In this document: positions 26,743-34,557 of the stretch, piece after piece
Position numbering within the stretch: position 1 is the first letter of the stretch
Layout of the letters: every line of letters begins with the position of its first letter
NCBI GenBank assembly: GCA_003151735.1
Contig: PLYI01000026.1
Location: forward strand, 1-64,000
Direction of reading: 5' to 3'
DNA: 64,000 nucleotides
Origin: Candidatus Bathyarchaeota archaeon
Lineage (GTDB): Archaea; Thermoproteota; Bathyarchaeia; Bathyarchaeales; Bathycorpusculaceae
Position numbers and translations under genes: made by a program
The notes under the pieces: generated by a model
The model's input: the letters and a program-made list of their open reading frames with translations, nothing else
Databases searched by the model: none
Told to the model about the DNA's origin: nothing

Positions 26743-28383
26743 TTGAGCTTTGAAATTAAAGAAAAGGACTTGCTTGGCAGAATTGGCAAACTTAAAACCA
26801 AAAGCGGCATAGTCGAAACACCACTCTTGTTCCCAGTTATCAACCCCAGCATCCAACCCATCCCACCTCAAAAGCTCAAGGACACATTCGGTTTCCAAGC
26901 AGTCATCACAAACTCCTACATCATCAAAAAAAGGTTTGACAACAAACCTGTAGAGTTGGGTTTGCACAAGTTTCTTGGTTATGACGGCGCAATTATGACG
27001 GATTCAGGCGCCTACCAAATCCTCGTTTACGGGGACATTGATGTTTCCCAAAAAGAAATCGTTGCTTACCAAGAGGGAATAGGCAGTGACATCGCAACCA
27101 TACTTGACATTCCTACAGGCTGGAAAGTAACCAAAGAACAAGCCGAAGTAACTGTGGCAGAAACTCTTCGGCGCGCCAAAGCCTTTTTCAAGGAAAAAAC
27201 CCGCGATGACATCCTGTGGGTTGGTCCTGTACAGGGTGGAAAGCATCTTGATTTGGTGGCTAATTCGGCGGTTGAAATGGGAAAGTTGCCCTTCCAAATC
27301 CACGCGTTGGGAAGCCCAACTGAAGTTATGGAAAGCTACCGCTACGATGTCCTGGCAGATATGATTCTTACCGCGAAAAAGGGCTTACCTATCGAGCGTC
27401 CGTTGCACCTGTTTGGCGCTGGACACCCATCCATGTTCGCTTTGGCAGTTGCATTGGGCTGTGACCTCTTTGACTCAGCAGCCTACGCATTGTACGCTCG
27501 TGAGAATCGTTACATGACTGAGAACGGCACATGGCGAGTGAACGAACTGGATTATTTCCCATGCTGCTGTCCCAGATGCTCCGCGGAAACGCCACGCGGC
27601 TTAGAGAGAAAAACTCCGAAGGAACGGGAAGTTTTCCTCGCTGAACATAACCTCTACGTTTGCATCGCCGAATTAAAGCGTATTAAACAAGCCATATGCG
27701 ACGGAAGACTATGGGAACACACGGAAATGCGGGTTCACGCTCACCCCGCCCTGCTCTCAGCCTTAAAACACCTACGGAACCACGCCGACTTCCTAGAAAA
27801 ATACAGCCCAACCGCCAAAACCAGAGGCTTCTTCTACTTCAACTCAGTAGGGCTTGCACGACCAGAAATCACCCATTACCGCAAACGCCTAACCGAACGG
27901 TACAACCCGCCTGCAGAAGCGAAGGTGCTTTTGCTTGTCCCCCAAACCAGAAACAAACCTTTCCATAAAGCACCCGAATTCAAAAAAATCAGGCAACTGT
28001 TCAAAAGCTTAGGCAAAGGACTTTCAGGTCAGGTGCATGTATGCGTATATTCCGCTCCGTTTGGCTTGGTTCCGTTGGAGCTGGATGAAGTTTATCCGCT
28101 GTCGCAGCATGAGGCGGCACATCCATTTGATTTGGAAACTGTAGAATACGTTGCACACCAAACCGCCGAGTACATCAAGCGATCCTCTTACAAAAGCGTT
28201 GTTTTGTTAAATGACCCCAAACATTGGAGCGACACCGTTAAAAAAGCATGCGCAAAAGCTTGTAAAACCGCGGAATTACCGCTTGATTCCGTAGATGCCA
28301 ACGTGCAGGGAAGCAGAGCCATTTTTAGCCGTTTAGAGAACATTCTGCGGGAACAGTTAACCGGAAAACCAGAAACGAAATAG
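26743..28383 (+). CDS. tgtA: Archaeal tRNA-guanine(15) transglycosylase
   Basis: A 546-residue enzyme that exchanges guanine 15 of the tRNA D-loop for preQ0, the first step of archaeosine formation. The catalytic barrel carries MTDSGAYQILVYGDIDV (active-site Asp about residue 87) and PVQGGKHLDLV, LHLFGAGHPSMFALAVALGC, and the zinc site CCCPRC with further Cys/His downstream. After about 360 an archaeal C-terminal domain follows. No PUA domain is apparent at the end, unlike the roughly 580-residue euryarchaeal enzymes, so the RNA-binding module may be encoded elsewhere. The start is TTG 26743. It is divergent from the PAC2 gene. Confidence 0.88.
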   Translation: MSFEIKEKDLLGRIGKLKTKSGIVETPLLFPVINPSIQPIPPQKLKDTFGFQAVITNSYIIKKRFDNKPVELGLHKFLGYDGAIMTDSGAYQILVYGDIDVSQKEIVAYQEGIGSDIATILDIPTGWKVTKEQAEVTVAETLRRAKAFFKEKTRDDILWVGPVQGGKHLDLVANSAVEMGKLPFQIHALGSPTEVMESYRYDVLADMILTAKKGLPIERPLHLFGAGHPSMFALAVALGCDLFDSAAYALYARENRYMTENGTWRVNELDYFPCCCPRCSAETPRGLERKTPKEREVFLAEHNLYVCIAELKRIKQAICDGRLWEHTEMRVHAHPALLSALKHLRNHADFLEKYSPTAKTRGFFYFNSVGLARPEITHYRKRLTERYNPPAEAKVLLLVPQTRNKPFHKAPEFKKIRQLFKSLGKGLSGQVHVCVYSAPFGLVPLELDEVYPLSQHEAAHPFDLETVEYVAHQTAEYIKRSSYKSVVLLNDPKHWSDTVKKACAKACKTAELPLDSVDANVQGSRAIFSRLENILREQLTGKPETK

Positions 28384-28429
28384 CTCGGAAACTTTTTTAG
28401 TTCTGGCTGTTGAACTATATCAAGTAGAC

Positions 28430-29071
28430 TTGTCTTTGAGAACTCATGGAGATGTAACTATAGAACCTCTGTACGCCGACTTCCACATTCACACGGTTTA
28501 TTCTGCAGACTCCGTTATCCAACCTAAAACGCTTGTTGATAAGCTTGTTGCGCACAGTTTCATTAAGGTTGCAGCCGTCACCGATCATGACAGCGTACGC
28601 GGTTGTAAGGCAACGGTTGAGTTGGCTGCCGCTTACCCAGATATTTTGGTGATTCCGGGTGTAGAAGTCAGCACAACGGAGGGTGACGTGGTGGTTTTGG
28701 GGACATACGAGTTGCCGCCTAAACCCTGGACGCCCGAAGCTGTCGTGGATTTTGCCAGATTAATCGGTGGCGTTTCTATCGTTGCTCATCCCTTCAGGAC
28801 TTATGGCATGGGTGAACGTGCCAGAAAATACAAAGTTGACGCTATCGAAGTCCTAAACGGCGGCTCCAGCCAAGACGCAAACGATGAGGCGAAAGACTTT
28901 GCTAAGAACTTGGGTTTACCAGGCACCGCTGGCAGCGATGCTCATCAAGTGTCAGAATTATTCAGTGTTTACAACAAAGTCGATGCTGCAATGGACATTG
29001 ACTCAGTTTTGAAAGCCGTAAAAAACGGCGCTGTGTCGGCGCAGGCTAGCCGAGGGTCAATACATTTTTAA
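28430..29071 (+). CDS. PHP-domain metal-dependent phosphoesterase
   Basis: A 213-residue PHP-family protein. Metal-binding motifs in order: YADFHIHTVYSADS (first H-x-H), TDHDSVRG, PGVEVSTTEGDVV, VAHPFRTYG, and TAGSDAHQVSEL near the end, the five motifs of PHP domains. Relatives hydrolyse nucleotide or histidinol phosphates; the substrate here is not known. The start is TTG 28430. The gene follows tgtA by 46 bases and precedes a beta-CASP nuclease by 54 bases, so an RNA or nucleotide role is plausible but unproven. Confidence 0.8.
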   Translation: MSLRTHGDVTIEPLYADFHIHTVYSADSVIQPKTLVDKLVAHSFIKVAAVTDHDSVRGCKATVELAAAYPDILVIPGVEVSTTEGDVVVLGTYELPPKPWTPEAVVDFARLIGGVSIVAHPFRTYGMGERARKYKVDAIEVLNGGSSQDANDEAKDFAKNLGLPGTAGSDAHQVSELFSVYNKVDAAMDIDSVLKAVKNGAVSAQASRGSIHF

Positions 29072-29125
29072 AACAGCAAAGATTCCTTTTTAATCGTTAA
29101 CGTTAACAAATGGATTTGGTCCTGA

Positions 29126-30385
29126 TTGGTGCAAGTTGGATTTTTAGGTGGAGCCCGAGAAGTTGGAAGAATCGGAATAACTGTTAAGACAGCGAAGACT
29201 CAGGTTGTCTGCGATTACGGTGTTATGCTTGATAACGAACCAGGTTTCCCCATGCATGTTCCCCCAAAAGAAGTCAACGCCGTCATCTTAACCCACAGCC
29301 ACCTTGACCACTCCGGCGCCGTCCCTATCTTCTACATCAACGATAAAAAACCCCTCTACACAAACAAACTCAGCTTAGAATTAACCCAGCTTCTAGTAAA
29401 AGACTTCATCCACCTATCCAGCTACTACCTGCCCTTCGAATACCTTGAATTAAAAACCATGATGAACAACAACAGACACCTGGATTTTGGCGTTGAAGAA
29501 CCCATCGGCGACATGAAAATAAGACTGTTCAACGCAGGTCACACTCCTGGAAGCTCACAAGTGCTAATGGAAGCAGAAGGCAAACGCATACTCTACACAG
29601 GCGACTTCAACTTGGAAGACAGCAAACTGTTAGCAGGAGCTCCTATGAACTACGGCGATTTAGACGCAGTTGTCATAGAAAGCACCTATGCGGATGCTGA
29701 CCACACGGAACGTTTAGAGCTTGAGCGGCAGTTTGTGGAAGCCTGCACGATTGCTGTTGAAGCGGGCGGAACCGTGCTTGTGCCTGCGTTTGGTGTGGGG
29801 CGTTCACAGGAGATAGCGTGTGTTTTAGCTGCTCACCACTTTGAATACCCTGTAACCTTAGATGGCATGGCTCGTGAAGCAAGCCGAGTCATAATGAACT
29901 ACAAAGAATTCCTCAAAGACCCCAAACTATTCATGAATGCCATGCACTCAGCCGAATGGGTAGAAGGCTGGAGAGACAGGCGCAGAGCTCTTAAGACGCC
30001 GGGCGTAATTATTTCCACTGCTGGCATGCTGAAGGGTGGTCCAGCCGCATTTTATATTTCAAAACTTGGCAAAAAAGCAAACAACGCCGTCTTCTTAGTC
30101 AGCTATCAAATTCCTGGAACACCCGGACGCGAACTCATGGAGAAAGGCGTCTGCACCATCGATGGCCAAGTTCGCAAAATCAAAGCACAGTATCGCCATT
30201 TCGACTTCTCTTCCCATTGTGGCGCAAGCCTGCTCAAAGAAGCGCTGCGGCGGCTAGGCGGCAAACCCAAAGTTTTCGTTGTCCACGGCGCAGAAGGCAA
30301 CTGTGAATTGTTTGCAAACTGGGCGAAAACAGAGTTAGGTTTAGATGCTGTGGCTCCTCGGACTGGAGAAACCTACCAAATTTAG
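29126..30385 (+). CDS. Metallo-beta-lactamase/beta-CASP RNA nuclease (aCPSF2-like)
   Basis: A 419-residue MBL-fold hydrolase of the beta-CASP group, which includes archaeal aCPSF and aRNase J. Seen: GGAREVGRIGI at the start, metal motif LTHSHLDHSG (about 55-64), FNAGHTPGS, LYTGDFN, ESTYADA, then beta-CASP parts PAFGVGRSQEI, STAGMLKGGPA and closing FDFSSHCGASL and VVHGAEGNC. No N-terminal KH domains, so it is the short aCPSF2-like form rather than aCPSF1. The start is TTG 29126 or GTG 29129. It probably processes or degrades RNA. Confidence 0.86.
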   Translation: MVQVGFLGGAREVGRIGITVKTAKTQVVCDYGVMLDNEPGFPMHVPPKEVNAVILTHSHLDHSGAVPIFYINDKKPLYTNKLSLELTQLLVKDFIHLSSYYLPFEYLELKTMMNNNRHLDFGVEEPIGDMKIRLFNAGHTPGSSQVLMEAEGKRILYTGDFNLEDSKLLAGAPMNYGDLDAVVIESTYADADHTERLELERQFVEACTIAVEAGGTVLVPAFGVGRSQEIACVLAAHHFEYPVTLDGMAREASRVIMNYKEFLKDPKLFMNAMHSAEWVEGWRDRRRALKTPGVIISTAGMLKGGPAAFYISKLGKKANNAVFLVSYQIPGTPGRELMEKGVCTIDGQVRKIKAQYRHFDFSSHCGASLLKEALRRLGGKPKVFVVHGAEGNCELFANWAKTELGLDAVAPRTGETYQI

Positions 30386-30395
30386 GTTGACGTAA

Positions 30396-30947
30396 ATGAA
30401 AGTTGGGATTTTGCAGGTTGGGCAAGTAGCGCCCCACGTTTTGGCTGTTGTTGAAGATGGCTTAACAAAAACTTTCCCCGACACCTCAGTTTCCGTAATC
30501 AGGGAACCCTTGCCTGTTCCTCTGAATGCATTTGATAAGAAACGCAACCAATACAATTCCACCATAATTCTAAATGAAGTCAGAGTTTATGCGGCTAAAA
30601 GTCACGATTTCCATCGTGTTTTAGGAGTTGTTGACGTTGACATCTTCACATCTGGTTTAAACTATGTGTTCGGCGAAGCCTACACTTCTGGAAACGCCGG
30701 ATTGATTTCGCTTTGGCGGCTTAAACCAGAATTCTACAAAGACAAACCCGACATGGCACTCTATTTATTGCGGGCGCAAAAGGAAGCAATCCACGAAGTG
30801 GGACATACTTTGAACGTTCGGCATTGCCCACGGTCGCTGTGCGTTATGCATTTTTCCAACTCCATTTTTGACACCGATAAGAAGCAAAACTTATTGTGTG
30901 ACGAATGCTACTTGCAAACGGCAATAGCCATAGCTAATTTAGGGTAA
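30396..30947 (+). CDS. amzA: Archaemetzincin zinc metalloprotease
   Basis: A 183-residue protein of the archaemetzincin family. The zinc-binding signature HEVGHTLNVRHC is followed by the family's cysteine cluster RSLCVMHF and LCDECYLQ, which bind a second zinc. The N-terminus KVGILQVGQV is also typical. Proteolytic activity has been shown for some family members but physiological targets are unknown. It starts 11 bases after the beta-CASP gene stop and is followed by the presenilin-like protease after 6 bases, so these three appear to be one transcription unit. Confidence 0.9.
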   Translation: MKVGILQVGQVAPHVLAVVEDGLTKTFPDTSVSVIREPLPVPLNAFDKKRNQYNSTIILNEVRVYAAKSHDFHRVLGVVDVDIFTSGLNYVFGEAYTSGNAGLISLWRLKPEFYKDKPDMALYLLRAQKEAIHEVGHTLNVRHCPRSLCVMHFSNSIFDTDKKQNLLCDECYLQTAIAIANLG

Positions 30948-30952
30948 CCGAC

Positions 30953-31855
30953 GTGACTGAGCAATCGAAACCTGAACTGTCGAAACCTGAGTCGAAAGAG
31001 CAGGACAAATTCAAATTCCAAATAATCTACCTAGTTCCCATCCTAGCCAGCCTCTTATTCGGCTTAGGCTGCGCCTACTTGCTGGCACCTCAGGCAACAG
31101 GAGGAATTTCAGCTACGCCATTCACGGGAAACACAGCGAGCGCCTCCATCGGCAACGCCTTCTACTTCGTAATCTTAGTAGCGGTGGCGGCCACCGTCTT
31201 CTACTTCCTGATTAAACGCAAAAACCAGCGGGTAATCAAAGGATTAATTGTCCTTGCTATGACAACCGCGTCGCTTTTGCTATCGATAATCTACTTGTTC
31301 GCTCTTTTTCCCCCATTCAACGGCGTCGACTACGCGGTAATCGCCACGGCCATAGGCATAACTGTTCTATTTGACCTGGCTATTTTTCGGTTCGGCAGCA
31401 CTCCAAGGAACGTCGCAGTAATCGGCGTTGGCGGAGCGCTCGGAATTTTCTTTGCCAAATTCATCTTATTGCCCAGCGCAATCTTAATCTTGGTTTTCCT
31501 CGCGATCTACGATGTGATTGCAGTCTACAAGGGTCCAGTGGGCAAGATTGCGCAGTCATCAGGTCTCGACACGCTTCAAGGTTTGAGTTTTTCTTTCAAG
31601 GACATACAGATGGGTTTGGGCGACTTAGTTTTTTACTCAATGTTGATGGGTGTGATGTTCTTTAGTTTTCCACAAAACCTGTTGCCTACCGCGCTGGCTT
31701 TAGTCGGCATCGTGGCAGGTTCCATTCTAACGTTTTTTATGCTTGAGAGAAAAGGCATTTTTCCCGGTTTGCCCTTCCCGATTTTCTTTGGGTTGGCTGC
31801 TGGGCTAATCGTTGCCTTGCTTCTCGGATTGCCTTTTCCAATCGCGCTGGTTTAG
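30953..31855 (+). CDS. Presenilin-like intramembrane aspartic protease (A22)
   Basis: A 300-residue polytopic protein with about nine membrane helices and the presenilin/SPP catalytic pair: LAIYDVIAVY (Asp about 187) and MGLGDLVFYS (GxGD, Asp about 224), plus a GLPFPI segment near the end in place of the PAL motif. Such enzymes cleave peptides inside membranes. Residues 1-20 are a charged cytoplasmic tail. The start is GTG 30953. It lies directly behind the archaemetzincin gene, suggesting a joint proteolytic function. Confidence 0.85.
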   Translation: MTEQSKPELSKPESKEQDKFKFQIIYLVPILASLLFGLGCAYLLAPQATGGISATPFTGNTASASIGNAFYFVILVAVAATVFYFLIKRKNQRVIKGLIVLAMTTASLLLSIIYLFALFPPFNGVDYAVIATAIGITVLFDLAIFRFGSTPRNVAVIGVGGALGIFFAKFILLPSAILILVFLAIYDVIAVYKGPVGKIAQSSGLDTLQGLSFSFKDIQMGLGDLVFYSMLMGVMFFSFPQNLLPTALALVGIVAGSILTFFMLERKGIFPGLPFPIFFGLAAGLIVALLLGLPFPIALV

Positions 31856-31870
31856 CCAACTGCCAATTGG

Positions 31871-31880
31871 GGAACCTTTA
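31871..31880 (+). promoter_or_regulatory. TATA-like box for the DUF362 gene
   Basis: CCTTTAAACC lies about 50 bases before GTG 31931 in the gap behind the presenilin-like gene. Confidence 0.4.
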
Positions 31881-31930
31881 AACCACACATCCAGCCATAA
31901 AAAGCAGGTGTCTTTACGGAAAAATCAACT

Positions 31931-32746
31931 GTGGCAATTGTTAAAGGCGAGCGAGGGCATGAACCCGTTTTTAAAGCATTAGATTTGATTGATTACGAAT
32001 CTGCGTTGGCTGGTTACAAAAAGGTTCTGATAAAAGTCAACTTTATCACGACGATGACTTGGGATTCGGGTGCTACGACTGACCCGATGGTTGTTGAAGC
32101 GATAATTCAGCGGCTAAAGAAACTGCCCGTGGAAATCTACGTGGTTGAATCTGACGCAACCATGACTAACGCGGATAGCGCCTTTAAAGCCACAGGCATG
32201 GCAGAGATGTGCAAGCAATATGATGTAGAATGCCTTAACCTGCGGCACGTAAAAGACAAAGTCAAAATCAAAATCCCCAACTGCGAAACCCTAAAAGACA
32301 TAACCGTGCCCCGCATCGTAACCGAATCTGCCATAATCAGCGCTGCCAAAATGAAAACTCACATGGCAACCAAAGTCACGTTAGGCATGAAAAACATGTT
32401 CGGACTTTTACCCGACAAGTTCAAAGCAAAATACCACGCGAAAGGCATAAGCAAAGTCGTAGTAGACATCAACACAGTCCTCAAACCACACTTAATTGTA
32501 ATCGACGGTTTCGTCGCCATGGAAGGCAGAGGACCAACCAACGGTTCACCTGTCAAAATGGATCTAATAATCGCAGGCAAAGACCCAGTTGCTACCGACG
32601 CGACAGGCGCACGAGTTATGGGCTTAGACCCTCATGAAATCAGCCATATTAGAACAGCTAACCAAAAAGGACTAGGCAACATCGACAACATAGAAATCAT
32701 CGGGTCAAAACTCGAGGATGTGCAGAGAATATTTAAGAGAAACTGA
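31931..32746 (+). CDS. DUF362 domain protein
   Basis: A 271-residue protein of the DUF362 family. Typical stretches are KVLIKVNFITT, ATTDPMVVEAII, YVVESDATM, then ISAAKMKTHMATKVTLGMKN and IDGFVAMEGRGPTNG, and CPVATDA-like DPVATDATGARVMG. Some DUF362 proteins carry ferredoxin domains; none is present here and no cysteine cluster is seen. The biochemical role is unknown. The start is GTG 31931, which gives the family's usual N-terminus. Confidence 0.8.
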   Translation: MAIVKGERGHEPVFKALDLIDYESALAGYKKVLIKVNFITTMTWDSGATTDPMVVEAIIQRLKKLPVEIYVVESDATMTNADSAFKATGMAEMCKQYDVECLNLRHVKDKVKIKIPNCETLKDITVPRIVTESAIISAAKMKTHMATKVTLGMKNMFGLLPDKFKAKYHAKGISKVVVDINTVLKPHLIVIDGFVAMEGRGPTNGSPVKMDLIIAGKDPVATDATGARVMGLDPHEISHIRTANQKGLGNIDNIEIIGSKLEDVQRIFKRN

Positions 32747-32796
32747 ACAAGGCTGGCTGAATTTTAGTGAAAATAGGGATAGATTTGGAGTAGAGA

Positions 32797-33363
32797 ATGC
32801 CGAAAATTAGAGAAAGCGGGATGCCCGAAGAAGATGTGTGGACCAGTTTCTTTGCTCCAGCCAAAATACTGAGAATCCTTGGGTTAAGTAAGGGCGTGTT
32901 TGATGTGGCAGATTTTGGCTGCGGCTACGGAACATTCACGTTGCCGGCTGCAAACATGGTTAAAGGAAAAATCTACGCGTTTGACATTGAACCACAGATG
33001 ATAAAAATAGTGGATCAAAAAGCAAAAAAACTCAACAAAGACATTGTGGTGCCAATTCTTCGAGATTTCGTATCTGAGGGATCAGGACTTGGGGATTTGA
33101 GTGTTGACTTCGTTATGCTTTTTAATATTCTTCATTTTGAAAACCCAATCGGTTTGCTAAAGGAAGCCTACCGGATTCTAAGGTGCGGCTGAAAAGTGGG
33201 GATTATTCATTGGATTTATGATGCATCAACGCCAAGAGGCCCACCATTGGAAATCAGGCCGAAACCTGAACAATGTAGGCAATGGGCTGAATCTGCAGGA
33301 TTTATTTTTGAGAAAAAATTCGGTTTGAAACCCTACCATTATGCCCTTCTGCTCAGAAAATAA
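32797..33363 (+). pseudogene. Class I SAM methyltransferase interrupted by an in-frame TGA
   Basis: The first 131 residues form a SAM-dependent methyltransferase: VADFGCGYGTFTLPAA (motif I), IYAFDIEPQMI, and FVMLFNILHF. The frame hits TGA at 33190-33192 in the place where the family has the GG turn before the next strand (YRILRCG then stop). The same frame then continues to TAA 33361 with family-like sequence: KVGIIHWIYDASTPRGP and ESAGFIFEKKFGLKPYHYALL. One base change (GGA to TGA) explains it. Elsewhere in the window TGA ends genes, so recoding is unlikely; a nonsense mutation or base error is more likely. Confidence 0.75.
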
Positions 33364-33406
33364 ACTATCTGTTTTCTCCAAACCCATTGGCGTTTTCGAA
33401 GCCCAT

Positions 33407-33603
33407 TTAGATGTACTTTGCCAGCTCTATTTGTCGGGCATTTTTTCGCTTTAACATCAATGTAACAATGAGTACTCTGGCTATTAATGCGATGATTACT
33501 ATCTCGGAGTTGAATTCTGGGATTGTTTTTTGTAGCCTATTGGATCTAAATAGGATACCTATGCAGAAACCTATAGGGGGAAGGTCTGTATTGGCGGTTT
33601 TCT
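33407..33603 (-). pseudogene. Relic of a PEF-CTERM surface protein C-terminus
   Basis: One minus-strand frame between a TAG near 33604 and a TAA at 33407-33409 ends with TIPEFNSEIVIIALIARVLI, a helix and MLKRK. This is the anchor found at the end of the 20878-22170 and 51662-52112 genes. No start codon, signal peptide or beta-helix region precedes it, so it appears to be a left-over tail. The plus-strand ORF here is its shadow. Nothing else is seen in 33364-33791. Confidence 0.5.
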
Positions 33604-33791
33604 AAGCTATAAGCCTGTTGAAAATTGTTTCTTAAAATAAGGGGAGGGGAGGTTCTTCAGATTACAATACATAGGCAAACCTTAATTTCTCATACTGCAA
33701 CCTACTTTTGTTTCCTTTTGAATTGCCGTTTTTGGAAAAGCATTATAGCCTAGAACCCAAACCCATTCTCTGTTTAGGATGAGAACCTCTG

Positions 33792-34454
33792 ATGTTGGTT
33801 GCTGGTGTTGACGAAGCTGGGCGCGGATGTGTTATCGGTCCCTTAGTTGTTGCTGGCATCGCAGTGCAAGCTGAGAATTTGCCGTTGCTGGTCGAGTTGG
33901 GCGTGAAAGATTCAAAACTTCTCACAGCTAAAAAACGCGAATCACTCTATCCAGAAATAATAAAGTTAACCGAAAAACACCATATCATAAAACTTCCGCC
34001 TGCCCAAATTGACAAAGTCGTTTTGAGCGTTCGAACACTGCATAAATTGAATCGCCTGGAAGCTCAAACCATGGCGAAAATAATTGAAATTCTGAGACCT
34101 GATGAAGCGTATGTTGACGCCGCAGATGTTTTGGAGCATCGATTCGGAAATCACGTTAGCGAATGTCTCAAATTCAAAACAAAAATTATATCTCAGCATA
34201 AAGCAGACAGAACTTTCCCTGTTGTGTCGGCGGCTTCCATTATAGCCAAAGTAGAACGTGACGGCGAGATTGCAAAGTTAAAAATTAAATACGGCGATTT
34301 TGGCAGTGGATACTTAACTGACGAGAAAACCATGGTTTTTCTTAAGCGGCTGCTGGATGGGAACGGCGACTACCCGAGTTGTGTGAGGAAATCTTGGAAG
34401 CCTGCGCAAAGAGCAAAAAATGAACACGGCTCAACGCAGTTAAAGCTGATTTAA
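33792..34454 (+). CDS. rnhB: Ribonuclease HII
   Basis: A 220-residue RNase HII that cuts the RNA strand of RNA-DNA hybrids, removing primers and misincorporated ribonucleotides. The active-site residues are in VAGVDEAGRGCVIGPLVVAG (Asp and Glu) and VKDSKLL, followed by EAYVDAAD and SIIAKVERD. Length and motif order match archaeal RNase HII. It stands alone ahead of the TrmB-CBS regulator. Confidence 0.92.
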   Translation: MLVAGVDEAGRGCVIGPLVVAGIAVQAENLPLLVELGVKDSKLLTAKKRESLYPEIIKLTEKHHIIKLPPAQIDKVVLSVRTLHKLNRLEAQTMAKIIEILRPDEAYVDAADVLEHRFGNHVSECLKFKTKIISQHKADRTFPVVSAASIIAKVERDGEIAKLKIKYGDFGSGYLTDEKTMVFLKRLLDGNGDYPSCVRKSWKPAQRAKNEHGSTQLKLI

Positions 34455-34495
34455 GCAGCTTGTTATTGTGTTTTGTAGCGTCAAAAAAGATACAA

Positions 34496-34505
34496 TTTAT
34501 AAATA
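34496..34505 (+). promoter_or_regulatory. TATA box for the TrmB-CBS regulator
   Basis: TTTATAAATA lies 52 bases before ATG 34558. Its position inside the longer open frame shows that the upstream start at 34468 cannot be the one used from this promoter. Confidence 0.6.
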
Positions 34506-34557
34506 CCGACAATATTACCTTACTATTAACAAACGGGTTTTATACGGCGGTAACTCG

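Noticed and set aside
33411-33605. 64-residue plus-strand ORF
   Set aside because: It is the shadow of the PEF-CTERM relic on the minus strand.
34468-34557. Longer start for the TrmB-CBS regulator
   Set aside because: The TATA box at 34496-34505 lies inside this extension.
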